Under the pieces are notes generated by a model that saw nothing but the letters and a program-made list of their open reading frames with translations, had not been told where the DNA came from and ran no database searches. Shown piece by piece: positions 1 through 10,954 of a stretch of DNA of 64,000 nucleotides. The position numbers and the translations under genes were made by a program. The stretch lies in assembly GCA_964291365.2 (NCBI GenBank), contig OZ219973.1, forward strand, positions 31,240 to 95,239, given 5' to 3'. Each line of letters starts with the position of its first letter. Within the stretch, counting starts at the first letter, position 1. The DNA is from JBDWFY01 sp964291365. Lineage in GTDB: Bacteria > Pseudomonadota > Alphaproteobacteria > Rhizobiales > Stappiaceae.

Positions 1-223
1 GTATTGAACATATGGAGGCTTTGACCGCGGTAAATATGCACGGCAAAAAAGTTTAGTTGCTGGCAGTAGGCCTATCCCTGGGACTCTGGACACAGTGGGC
101 TGTTAGCAGACTACCTAAACGACGTCTGGGTACCTCCAGTTTGTGTTTGAAGTGTAGCGTCTTCACTACAGACAGCCAAATATTATGAACGACCACAAAG
201 ATCTGGCCGAGTCATTTTCAACC

Positions 224-573
224 TTCTGGACAACCTGATGCGAAGACTACCGAGGCTTTCATACTTCAACTGGAAGGAGAGTATCTCCAATAGTATAGTA
301 TATTTACTTGACTAAATAATATTTAGTGTATTTGTTGAATTATATGATCATGAAAATTGAAAATAATTTACGCATTCAATAACGTACTGTCACAGCATGA
401 AGAGCTTTGTAGACTAGCAGACACAGACACAGATTAGACTACAATTATACTAAAACATGGAAGAAGTTCCATTTCTTTAGCTGTCTTCGTTGATGAGATA
501 TGTAGCCAATCGCTCACCAACCAACTGCCAAGATCGTGGCTAGCATTTCAGCTTTCTGGACAACCTGATGCGA
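224..573 (+). repeat. Pair of short direct repeats upstream of the first foldback element
   Basis: The same 20-base string beginning TTCTGGACAACC occurs at about 224-243 and 554-573, each embedded in loosely similar sequence. No reading frame of interest covers either copy. This looks like two decayed copies of a dispersed repeat. The rest of the first 590 bases shows nothing else I can name. Confidence 0.5.
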
Positions 574-589
574 AAGGTCACAGCGAAGT

Positions 590-1000
590 CATATGTGACC
601 TGCTATGAGAAAAGGGACCGTTTGGGATAAAATTTCAATTTCCAACAATTGCCAAAATGTAAAAAAAAATCAAATTTTCTTCACTTTTCTGTTTTTCAGT
701 CTATCTAAATATATAGGTTTTTGGCTTCATATTGATATATTATACTTTATGTTTATGACATGTAAGATGTAATTATGGATGTAATTAGTTGCTCAGATGT
801 GTACAATTAAGTGCAAAAATTATTTAATAACGCCTATTTTCAGAAAACGAATCTATCAATCTGAGTGCATAAAAATGGTCATAACTCAGCCTGTGATCAA
901 CTATTGTATGCAGCATACACAAAGCTATCCATACATGCTAAAAACTCAATTTTTATGAAAAATCCCAAATGGTCCCTTTTCTCATAGCCGGTCACATATG
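590..1000. mobile_element. Foldback (MITE-like) element of about 410 bp
   Basis: The left end starts CATATGTGACC followed by GCTATGAGAAAAGGGACC. The right end is its near-exact reverse complement, finishing at GGTCACATATG. The arms are about 40 bases and the interior is AT-rich and non-coding. Long terminal inverted repeats around a short non-coding core are what is expected of a non-autonomous DNA transposon. The target-site duplication is not clear because the termini are themselves palindromic (CATATG). Confidence 0.75.
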
Positions 1001-1372
1001 GAGATCACATGGAGAGTTTGACCTCTAGAGTTACCCAGTGCTGTAGACTTGGCTAAATCCCTTGCTCGTGTGAAATATGCACTTGCAAAATGTCGACCAG
1101 GACCATTTCTTGATGTACTGCAGGACTGTGTGATGTAGCGCGTGGGCGTTGATGTTACACTACAGTATATATATATGAGTAAGCGGGCACGCGAAACGCG
1201 CGCGTTAACGCTACAAACGCAAGGTAACGTCATTAGTGGTTACTACTCGTGGTTATACTAATGGATAACTAATTACATTCCACAATCGCCCAAAAGTGAG
1301 GGCTTAGTGTAGACTGTGTTATGTAAACACGTATTTCCTGCCACAGAACTAGTTTTTGTATAAACGATGCAG

Positions 1373-1473
1373 GTGGGTGTATAGTCTATCGAGCTAGACC
1401 CTTCCAGGCGCTTATCCTCCCGCGCGTAGTATAAGCGCCTGGAAGGGTCTAGCTCGATAGACTAGTGGGTGTA
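1373..1473. mobile_element. 83-bp perfect palindrome flanked by a 9-bp direct repeat
   Basis: Bases 1382-1415 and 1431-1464 are perfect 34-base inverted repeats around a 15-base GC-rich loop (1416-1430). The unit is bounded by GTGGGTGTA at 1373-1381 and again at 1465-1473, which looks like a 9-bp target-site duplication. No protein is encoded. The perfect arms imply recent insertion or strong selection for the hairpin. A short non-autonomous transposon end-to-end fusion is the simplest reading. Confidence 0.8.
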
Positions 1474-2041
1474 CAGTTCGTGTGCGCATGCGTATTTTGC
1501 GACCACGAGAGTGTGACCATGTTTGCGCATGCGTATTAGGAAATATGGCAAAGGCTAGGAAGGTGCGGGGCGCGCGGGCGGTGGATGAGAAACTGTCATT
1601 CATTGAATAGTGGCCCTAACTATTATTACCGCTGATCAAACCATCATGGCCTTATCCTGAACTAACAGCTCAGTTAGTTTTTAATAGCTAGCTGTGTGCA
1701 GCTGCTCAAGAACAGAGAATCAGGGTGCAAGGAAGTCTTAAAAGTCACTGTGTTGGCTGGAAGTTTTCAGAACTCTCAGAAACGACTCTCCGCAAGAAAA
1801 CGCCTTCACTAAAGGCTCAGTGTCCTGATTCCGTTTCCGTTTCCTGTTTACTCGTGTGTGTGGCAGTCGCACTGATGCTTGAGAGCCTAGGCTACAAATC
1901 AAATAGTAAGTTTAACTTAGCTTAGCTTGCTAATAGTAATACAAAATAGCACTCTGAGTCACCTAGCTACTTCAAGTCTTAATTCCAAAGGGAGGGGTAT
2001 GATATCATGACGTTTTGAGATAATACTGTGTCAATTATAGG
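1474..2041. other. Intergenic DNA before the first receptor gene
   Basis: A tandem pair of GCGCATGCGTATT-like strings lies at about 1484-1540 in a locally GC-rich patch. An open frame at 1725-1925 has no recognisable content and no supporting splice context. I cannot place a promoter or transcription start for the downstream receptor gene. Confidence 0.4.
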
Positions 2042-5000
2042 ATGATTCCCATTATTGTCATCATTGGTGTGGCAGTTTTGGTCACTGCACCATATTCAGC
2101 ATATTATGGAGCTGAAGGTTTGTTATATACATATAGCTAGATGTAGGCATAATATTATTATAACTCAAATTATAACTTGTTCAGTTTCTCCACTTATTTT
2201 CTACATACAACGATAGAGGAGACTTCACAATACAATTTGGTAAAAATCTGTTGGGTCATGTGGAGACATGGCTGTTTTAAAATTTCCAAATGCTTTAATC
2301 GTGTTATCTACGAATAGAATTTTTTGGTGTCAACATTTACTAGCTGGTTGTATAACTGCACTGCCTCACCCTTTCAGATTCAGCTAGGCTTGATACATGA
2401 AACATTGAGCTCACGTACATATCTGCTCCAAACAGGCATACACACAAACACGTATGCACACTCATGTACACACGCATAATATTAATATAAAATATTTATT
2501 GTATCGTAGTAATACATTTCTTAATTATTCTGAATTGTGAGACAAACAAACAGTCCATAAGAAACAAAGATTGATTTTAAATTGTGTGCACTTTGCATAT
2601 ATATAAGGCATCTGTTTTGACAAAATAGGGCTATAGGGTTTGGGCCAAACATTCCTGCGTACATATTGGTAGTATAGGTAATCACACACATTCGATCGCA
2701 AGTCAAAATAATTGTACTAGCAATAGTCAAGATTGGATAAGGTGAATCCAAGTCTAATTGTGTGTACAATAATTATTCCCTAGAGAATGTGTGTTAATCA
2801 GAGATATATAGTTCCAGCAGTATGTTTAGTTGGTAATGAGTGCCATAGCTGCTGTAGTGAGCAGATCATGATCCCTGAAATATTCAGCCGTTTGTAGGCT
2901 TTTTTGTGGGTAAAACGTTTGCCATGGACTCTGACATGCCTAGTATTATAATCATGTATACATGAATTTGCATTATTGTTAAGAAGAGCTCATACAGGGC
3001 TGTAGGTACCTATATCAACTATTCTAACCAATAATTATAGGTTCATGCCTGACATTTAGTCGGCTGTCATGTACAGAAGGTGTTAAACGAGGACTAGATT
3101 ACAATAGCCCCGAGACAAGACTAATTCCAACAATGCAGTTTAACTGCACTGGCACTCTGGTGGGATGGACAGTCTCAGGAAGGAATGGATCAGGAACACT
3201 GTATCCAAAGCTACAAATCTGGAGGAGAAGCAGTACTGACAGAAACGTGTACTCCAAGAATGGACCGGAAATTCAAATAGATGCTGAAGGATCAGGATGT
3301 GAAATGATGATCAGAAATGCAAACTGTGTTCAAGAATTTCACTGCAGACTGTCTCCAGCTAATTATGTTTCTGTTTCTTCTGGATCTGACATCATTGGAG
3401 TGGAGGTGCCTCCTTTAAACAATCAAGCATTTGAGTTATTTTTCGTAGCTTCCCAACAGCAACAATATGTTTGGCAAACAGAAATCACTACATCCAATTC
3501 ATTAATAATGGGCACCAATGACATTCAAGTAGGAGATGACTTACTTCTGAAAGTAGAAGTTCTACGGGGTAAGTAGCAATATTGCATACCTTTTGTAATC
3601 TTTGTTGGTGATATAATTGGCTGAGATTATATTATGCTATTGGTTCATTATTGCTAATCCTGTGCCCAAATCAACGTAGGCTTTAGCTATTCTGTCTACA
3701 CTACAAAAACTGGTGGGTCATGATAACGTAACATGGGTTATCTGAGTTGCACTTGTTTCTAGTCACATGAGAGTCAACACAATGCTGACAAGAAATCACC
3801 AGATCCTTTCACTCACTTACCATTGTAATGGTGATAATGATTGTTTCATAGTATTGATCAATTATCACAATACTGCATTCTATATTTGGCATGATTTTAG
3901 TTCCGAAAAACACTGATGTGAGTATAACTCACAATTAATAACTCACGTCAGTGTTTTTCGGAACTAAAATCATGCCAAGTATAGAATGCAGTATTGTGAT
4001 AATTGATCAACACTATGAAACAATCATTATCATCATTACAATGGTAAGTGTATGAAAGGATCTGGTGATTTCTTGTCAGCATTGTGTTGACTCTCATGTG
4101 ACTAGAAACAAGTGCAACTCAGATAACCCATGTTAGGTTAACATGACCCACCAGTTTTTGCAGTGTATGATGTTCCTATTTTAAGCAGACTCTCAGGAGT
4201 GTTTGAATGATTGTGACCAAGTCTGTAGCAACACCACTGGATCATTTCAGTGCGGCTGCATTGACGGTTACACTCTCTCTTCTGATGGACGATCCTGTCA
4301 AGACATTGATGAATGCACACCTGGCACATATGATCATGGCTGCCAGCAGCAATGTATGAACATTAATGGAGGATATTTTTGTGGGTGTGACTCTGGCCAC
4401 CAGCTTAACTCTGATGGAAGATACTGTACTAGTGAGCACATTAGTTACGTAAATTCTAAACTTTAGTAGCAGACCTTTAAGGAGAGGATCACCTCCTATA
4501 GCCAGAGTCTGCATAGTCGATAATCAGCCTTCGGGACCAATATACAATAGATTGTCTCACTGTGTTGAGACCACTGGCAGTAGGAGTTTGACTGTAATAG
4601 CTTCAAGCCAATATTGTTATTATGCAGGGACTGAAAGCTCAACAACCATAATAATAACTGCTGTCATGGGTGGAGGCTTTGGTGTTGGTTTGCTACTATG
4701 TACTGCTGTAGTTATCCTGCTATGGATTAAGCTGCAGAGAAAAAGAAGTAAACCTGGAAGGGAATCGAATGAGAGCCCAGAGCAAGGTAAATAGTAATCC
4801 CAAGGTCTTTGAGATTATTCAATGTCCTAAACTGTTCATTAATTGCTATTATTATGCAGAATGGATTATTATATCTATGCAATTCTTTCGTGTCTCAGGT
4901 AGGCTCCACATCCAATCTACTCCTGAGACAAACAAAAATTTTGATTCAGCTTTTGAAACGACACAACACAGTCAGATGTTAGCTCAAAGGGGAGCAAAAA

Positions 5001-6343
5001 TCCTACCATCTTTCATTATCAGCTGCTCCAACCTCCAAATATCAGATCCGATTGGACAAGGTAAAACTGAAGGGGAAATGCTGACATAGTATAATCATTG
5101 ACTATGCAGGTGAATTCAGTATAGTATACAAAGGCTACCTTGTTGTTCAGTTTAGTACAGAAATTGTTGCAATAAAGACACTGAAAGGTATACTAACAAA
5201 TATATTATATACTCCAGCATGCTGCAGATTATGATGAATGTAACTAAATTTATAGGCTTCTTTGACGAAGGAGCAGTTCAACAACTACTTAGTGAATGTG
5301 CTAAAATGAAGACCTTTAACCATCAGCATGTAATGAACCTGAAGGGAGTCTGTTTGGATGGAGGACCTGTACCCTACCTCATACTGCCATATATGGCCAA
5401 TGGTAGCTTGTTGTCCTATTTACAGAAGAAACGATCTAGTCTTGTTGTGGCACCTGGTACAGAAATTGTACAATCACAAGTGAGTTTGAGCTCAAAGTTT
5501 TTGTCAGTGATGGTCACGAATGGTTCTACATTTTTTTGTATTGTAAATACCTGCGCATGTGTGAGCACTGGTGGTTAAGAATCGTGACATCATTTACAGG
5601 TAGAAGTCATTGAAAAGCGGCTATTGGACATGTGCCTACAGGTGGCTAAAGGTATGGAGTATCTTGCCAGTGAAAAGGTGGTCCACAGAGATTTGGCAGC
5701 AAGAAATTGCATGTATGAAATACTACGCATATTAATTGACATAAGTATATATTTGGAAACTGTGCTACAGGATAGACATGAACATGATCATCAAAGTTTC
5801 AGATTTTGGTTTGTCCGTGAGCATGGGTGACAAGGAATACTACCGTCTTTCAGATGACATGGAAATCAAGCTTCCTTTCAGGTGGATGGCTCCAGAGACA
5901 TTTTCAGATTACATCTTTTCTGAAAAGTCTGACATTGTAAGAAGGCTTTTCTTCTTGTATGATTTATTTTCACATACTTCTTTATGACAGTGGAGTTATG
6001 GAGTAACATGCTGGGAAATTTTCAGTGGAGGCCAAGTCCCCTATGCTCATGTTAGACCAGCATCACTGCAAACCTTACTCCAGAGAGGTGAGAGGCTGGA
6101 GACACCTAATAACTCAGTCTGTAGCAGTGAAATGTATGTTATTATTGCTATGTGTAAATCGAGGGTGGGTGCTTATGTATTACTGTCATAATATTATACT
6201 TCAGGTATTCAATAATGAGATGGTGTTGGGAGACAACCCCAGACAAGCGACCCTCATTCTCCATTTTGGTGCAGACCATTTCCACATCTTTAGAAGACAA
6301 GGCTGGCTATCTTCGTGTTGGTGCTTTATCGGATTATTCATGA
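2042..6343 (+). CDS. RTK1: receptor tyrosine kinase with novel N-terminal domain and two EGF repeats
   Basis: Eleven exons keep one frame and give about 676 residues: 2042-2117, 3041-3568, 4189-4431, 4628-4786, 4899-5060, 5110-5187, 5256-5479, 5600-5712, 5771-5936, 5991-6133, 6205-6343. Exon 1 is a signal peptide. Exon 2 (residues about 26-201) is the shared GW-V-GR/LQIWRR domain. Exon 3 holds two calcium-binding EGF repeats, the second starting DIDEC. A transmembrane helix follows at about 290-315. The kinase (about 385-650) has the glycine loop GQGEFSIVYKG, the lysine of VAIK, HRDLAARN, DFG, paired activation-loop tyrosines in KEYYRL, MAPE and SDIWSYGV, so it should be active. The C-tail after the kinase is very short. 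The kinase resembles ordinary metazoan receptor kinases; the ligand is unknown. Intron 2 holds a foldback element. Confidence 0.9.
3699..4165. mobile_element. Foldback element of about 467 bp inside an RTK1 intron
   Basis: The left arm begins CACTACAAAAACTGGTGGGTCA. The right arm ends with its reverse complement, TGACCCACCAG then TTTTTGCAGTG, and the two halves pair over about 220 bases each around a centre near 3930. The flanks read TA on both sides, suggesting a TA target duplication. The termini match the element at 6548-7022, so the two form a family. The insertion lies between the ectodomain exon and the EGF exon and leaves splice sites intact. Confidence 0.85.
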
Positions 6344-6524
6344 TGACACATCTGGACATGCATGCAGAAGAAGCTAGGCTGTACAAATCTCCATAGCTTA
6401 TATTCTAATTTCACACTTATCCGTCATAATCGAAAGAAACATGTATTATTACTTCACATTATTCACAATTCTTGTGCGAGGTGGGCACACTAAATTTTAA
6501 GACCTCACTTGTGTGTGGTCCTTT

Positions 6525-6530
6525 AATAAA
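6525..6530 (+). promoter_or_regulatory. Polyadenylation signal of RTK1
   Basis: AATAAA lies about 180 bases after the RTK1 stop codon. The paralogous RTK2 has the same hexamer at 15353-15358 at a similar distance in alignable 3' sequence. Confidence 0.6.
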
Positions 6531-6547
6531 GTATTTTTGTAGTATTG

Positions 6548-7022
6548 CACTGTAAAAACAGATGGGTTACTTTAACCCACTTTAGGTTGTCTCAGTTGCA
6601 AGGTGCTTGCCCCAAAACAGTTCCGATTCACTTATCTATGCTGACAAGTAAAGTAATCATTGTCCCCTCCCTCACACATGCACATGTGCATGCTGATTTA
6701 ATGTGAAATAATATTATGCTACTTAATTACTGTTAGTTGTTGGAGGAGTAACCCGCTTTCCTACATGCAACTGAAGTAACTATGTTGACTGAGTTGCAGA
6801 CAGTAAAGTTTACTCCTCCAACAACTAATTATGACTACGATAATCAAGTAGCATAATATTATTTCACATTAAATCAGCATGTGCATGTGCATGTGTGAGG
6901 GAGGGGACAATGATTACTTTACTTGTCAGCATAGATAAGTGAATCGGAACTGTCTTGGGACAAGCACCTTGCAACTGAGATAACCTAAAGAGGGTTAAAG
7001 TAACCCATCTGTTTTTACAGTG
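6548..7022. mobile_element. Foldback element of about 475 bp between RTK1 and its neighbour
   Basis: The left terminus is CACTGTAAAAACAGATGGGT and the right terminus is its complement ending ACAGTG, with long pairing arms. The matching spot between RTK2 and EGF2 (around 15371-15385, GTATTGCTAG) lacks the element. Here the site reads GTATTG, element, TGCTAG, so insertion duplicated TG. The terminal sequence is shared with the element in the RTK1 intron at 3699-4165. Confidence 0.88.
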
Positions 7023-7373
7023 TGCTAGCTAAGCTAAACTTTATCTTTGTGATACATATGCACATCTTTCCCTCAAGTGCAGTGGTTATTATACAAGTAT
7101 GGTAATGGTTACCAGACCATAGCAAAAAATTTTCAGATTCTGGTGGCACATATGCATCTTCTTTGGGAATCTGGAACCTATATAATTCAAACCACATACC
7201 TACAGCTAGTGATAATGAAATTCACTACTACAGTTAGCTCAATGATCCATTTAATAAATGGAATTGCATACAAAGGTTAACTAATATTTCATGGTATGCA
7301 GCATATTGTACATGTAGTCATTCTACTAAAGTCCAAAGCTTTTCAGCAAGCCTAGCTAGCTAGCTACTCAAGG
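7023..7373. other. 5' flank of the EGF-receptor pseudogene
   Basis: This stretch aligns with 15376-15781 upstream of EGF2: both carry the blocks AACCACATACCTACAGCT and CAATGATCCATTTAATAAAT. The flank was duplicated with the gene. No TATA box or other promoter motif can be assigned with confidence. Confidence 0.55.
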
Positions 7374-10068
7374 ATGTCTAGTTTAGAACTGGCTCTCAAG
7401 TTATTACCACTCTTGGTTGCTTTATTGCACCTATGTGAAGCTCAAGGTTTGTTAATTTGCTCAAGACTATTGGTACAGATTACTTCATACATACAGGTGA
7501 GAGTACAATATGCTCAGAAAGCATGAGTATATCATGTGAGGAAGGCTTTGGCCATGGATTGAGCAATTTCACCGAAACGAGACTAATTCCCACGATGGAC
7601 TTTTCCTGTAATGGCACTATAATGGGATGGATAGTATCTGGAAGAGCAGGACAAGGCACACAACCTCCAAAGCTACAGATATGGAGAAGAAGCACGACAA
7701 ATGAAGAGGAATATCACACAAGAGGCCCAGCAATTCCAATAGACCCAGATGCAGAAGGAGTGGAGTGCAAAGAAATGTCAATGTGTAACCAAACATTTCA
7801 ATGTAGACTGAATGAGACTTATCAGATTATTGTCCAGTCTGAGGTAGACATTGTAGGAATAGAGCTGCCTCCTTTGGAAAAACAAAGCTTTGAGCTGTTT
7901 TTCATGTCCAGTTCAAACATTAGTCACTACATCTGGCAGCAGGAAGAAGTGATGATCAATAGCTCACTGAGAATTGGTTCACAAAATGCTATAGCAGATG
8001 ACAAAGTACTACTCCACTTGAATGTCAGCCCAGGTACATATAAGCAACAATAAAACTGTACTTTGTCACTAACCTATATTCCTCTCTTCTGGCCAGATAT
8101 CAGCGAGTGTAGAGCCAATGCTAGCATCTGTGATCACATCTGCACAGACACCATGGATTCCTTTGAGTGCAGCTGCTATGAAGGATATACACTAGCAAGC
8201 GATGGAAGGTCGTGTCTGGATACTGATGAATGTGCAGTCGGCACTCATAACTGCCAGCAACATTGCATTGATGTTCCTATGAGAGGTGGCTTTGCGTGTG
8301 ACTGTGTGCTAGGCTATCTACTCAATCCTGACAACCATACGTGTAGTGGTGAGTCTATGAAAGTCACTAATTTGTACAATGTGATTTTTTTTGCACTTCA
8401 TGCTTGTGATAGATATTGACGAGTGTGCAAACAATAGTGGAGGTTGTGAACCTGGATTATGCTCCAACACAAATGGATCATTTGAATGTAATTGCAGAGA
8501 TGGTTACCAACTAGACGGTGATGGCAGGTCCTGCAAAGGTAGGTAGGCCTCTTCATAAAAGTATCATACAGCACATACTATATTATAGCAAGCTGAAAAT
8601 ATGATAGTGTGTAGGAGTGGGGTATACCTGATCGAGTCAGTATGTCTCGGCCTCTGCACTTTCTATAGTTACACCTTATTACTTCATCTCATTGAGCACA
8701 TTCCAATAGTGTGTGCTAATTGAATCTTCCAAATGCCTCCTCCCAAGTTCAACAATGCATAGCCAGTGTTGACATAATTAGGTCTTATTAAGCTCGAGTA
8801 TGAGGAACTCAGTGCTTAACAGTGCTAAATTATATTATTATGCATACACATACACTAATAATATAGATGATGATGAGTGCTTATTGGGAACAGACAACTG
8901 TGAGCAGGTCTGTGTTAACACTGTTGGTGTATTTGAGTGTGAGTGTGGGTCAGGCTATCAGCTCAAGTCTGATGGAGCAAATTGCACAGGTAGTCTATAT
9001 ACCTGTCCAATAGCCAATCAATGAATGTTGTCCCACTGTGTACATTAATTTTTATATACCCTTTACAGCCGTAAATGAGTGTGCTAGTCATAATGGCGAC
9101 TGTCAGCATACTTGCTCTAATACTTATGGATCATTTGAATGCAGTTGTAGAAATGGCTGCAGAAATTGTACAATCACAAGTGAGTTTGAAGTCAAAATTT
9201 TTGTCGGTGATGGTCATGAATGGTTCTATTTTTTTGTATTGTACATACCTGTGTGAGCACTGGTGGTTAAGAATCGTGATATAATTTACAGGGAGAAGTC
9301 ATTGAAAAGCGGCTGTTCGACATGTGCCTACAGGTGGCTAAAGGTATGGAGTATCTTACTCGTGAAAAGGTGGTCCACAGAGATTTGGCAGCAAGAAATT
9401 GCATGTAACATACGCATACTAACTTGACATAAAAGTATACATTCATGTTTAGAAATGGACATGTGCTACAGGATCAATATGAACATGATCATCAAAGTTT
9501 CAGACTTCGGTCTCTCTGTGAACACAGGTGATAAGGAATATTACCGTCTTTCAGGTGACATGGGAATCAAGCTTCCTTTCAGGTGCATGGATGGCTCCAG
9601 AGACATTTTCAGATTACATCTTTTCTGAGAAGTCTGATGTTCACAGTAAGAAGGCTTGTCTTCTTGTATGATTTAGTTTCACCCAGTGTATATTATGACA
9701 GTGGAGTTATGGAGTAACATACTGGGAGATTTTCACTGGAGGCCAAGTCCCCTATGCTGGTGTTAAACCATCATCACTGCAAATCTTATTTCAAGGAGGC
9801 GAGAGCTGGAGACACCCAATAACTCAGCCTGCAGTGCTGAAATGTACATATTACTGCCTTGTTAAAATTGAGGCTGGGTTACTTTGAATAAATACACTTC
9901 AGGTATTCAATTATGAGATGGTGTTGGGAGATGGCCCCAGACAAGCGACCCTCATTCTCCACTTTGGTCCAGACAATTTCCACATCTCTAGAGGACAAGG
10001 CTGGCTATCTTCATGTTGGAGCTTTTATGGATTATGATGCCACGTTTGGAAATGCAAAGGAAGACTGA
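7374..10068 (+). pseudogene. EGF1: EGF-repeat receptor fused by deletion to the 3' half of a kinase gene
   Basis: The upstream exons match EGF2: 7374-7446 (signal peptide), 7497-8033 (shared ectodomain), 8097-8348 (two EGF repeats), 8413-8538, 8867-8989, then an exon starting at 9069. That exon begins as an EGF repeat, but at about 9156-9161 it switches into the end of a kinase exon (AGAAATTGTACAATCACA, then a donor). The kinase part joins in the wrong frame: splicing from the EGF frame meets TGA a few codons into the next exon. The rest of the EGF array, the membrane helix and the kinase N-lobe are missing. A truncated secreted protein with five EGF units could still be made if the mRNA escapes decay. 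Otherwise this is a pseudogene. Confidence 0.85.
9158..10068 (+). pseudogene. Decayed kinase C-lobe remnant attached to EGF1
   Basis: Relic exons at 9292-9404 (HRDLAARN conserved), 9472 to about 9645 (DFG conserved), about 9702-9841 and 9903-10068 align with RTK1 and RTK2. A four-base insertion near 9583-9590 (TGCATGGATGG where the intact genes have TGGATGG) breaks the frame before the APE motif. A single-base deletion follows in the WSYG exon (GAGAG-CTGGAG). The last exon runs past the usual stop to 10066-10068. The kinase therefore cannot be functional. Introns still align closely with RTK1, so the loss is recent. Confidence 0.85.
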
Positions 10069-10954
10069 ATCTCCATAATTATTATAAAAATTGTCATAGC
10101 CATAATAATATTATAATGATTATTCAATCATTTCACATAGCTAATGTCATGCATTCAATAACTAATAAATTTGATCACGTGTCTGCATGCATATAAACTG
10201 GCCGAACATGTAGTAGTATGGTGCATGGACCTATCCATTACTTCTGCACAGAACACCAATTGCAAATTAATGATTGCTGTTTACCAGAATAGATTCTCCA
10301 TACATGTGGCAATTATTGCTCTAATGAGGTATATATGCATAGCTATAATTTATCATGCGTGCATGTCATATATATAGAGTATGGGCTCAAATCAGATTCT
10401 ACCTAGCTATTTAATATTTCACCAAACAAAAAATTCTTTTATTATGCAGAGGTCAGGGTGAATAGCACAACTAGTATTAAACTTGTGGTCAGGAGCAGAT
10501 GGTACTCCACTACTTCTTACAATCTTTCTTCTTGTGCTGTGTGGCATGTATACTAATTAATGCTGCTGATGGTGGATAGTACCTCAGACTGATTTCATAA
10601 AGCCATGCAATAATAAAATCTGTGTAAGACTTTTTGAACAGACTTTGCATGAATCAGTATATTGGCAAACTTAGGTTGAATTTTATCTTAAAGTGATTGA
10701 CAAGGCCATTATTTAATTTTAAGGCTCAAGCCTTAGTAACATGTAATGTTGTACATGCCCATAACTATAGCTACCGCAGTGAAACTCGATAGATAGAGCT
10801 TCACACAACGTCATTAAACAGAAACAGAAATAGTTACCCTAAGCATTGTTGTTGTAACTTCAAGGCTTCATGATTAATCATAAGTATATTTGTAGACATA
10901 GACTAAGTGTAGTTGCAATCAATATTTGTTTAAAATAAAGGGTGCAACTTGATC
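10069..10954. other. Intergenic DNA between the chimera and RTK2
   Basis: AT-rich sequence with only short, uncharacteristic open frames. I see no coding exon, RNA gene or clear element here. The RTK2 promoter presumably lies in this stretch, but no motif identifies it. Confidence 0.4.

Noticed and set aside
1725..1925. A 66-codon open frame upstream of RTK1
   Set aside because: No recognisable domain, no support from the paralogous upstream region of RTK2, and a length expected by chance in this DNA.
9038..9256. EGF-containing open frame as a separate small gene
   Set aside because: It is the fused exon of the EGF1 chimera, read on into the kinase intron.
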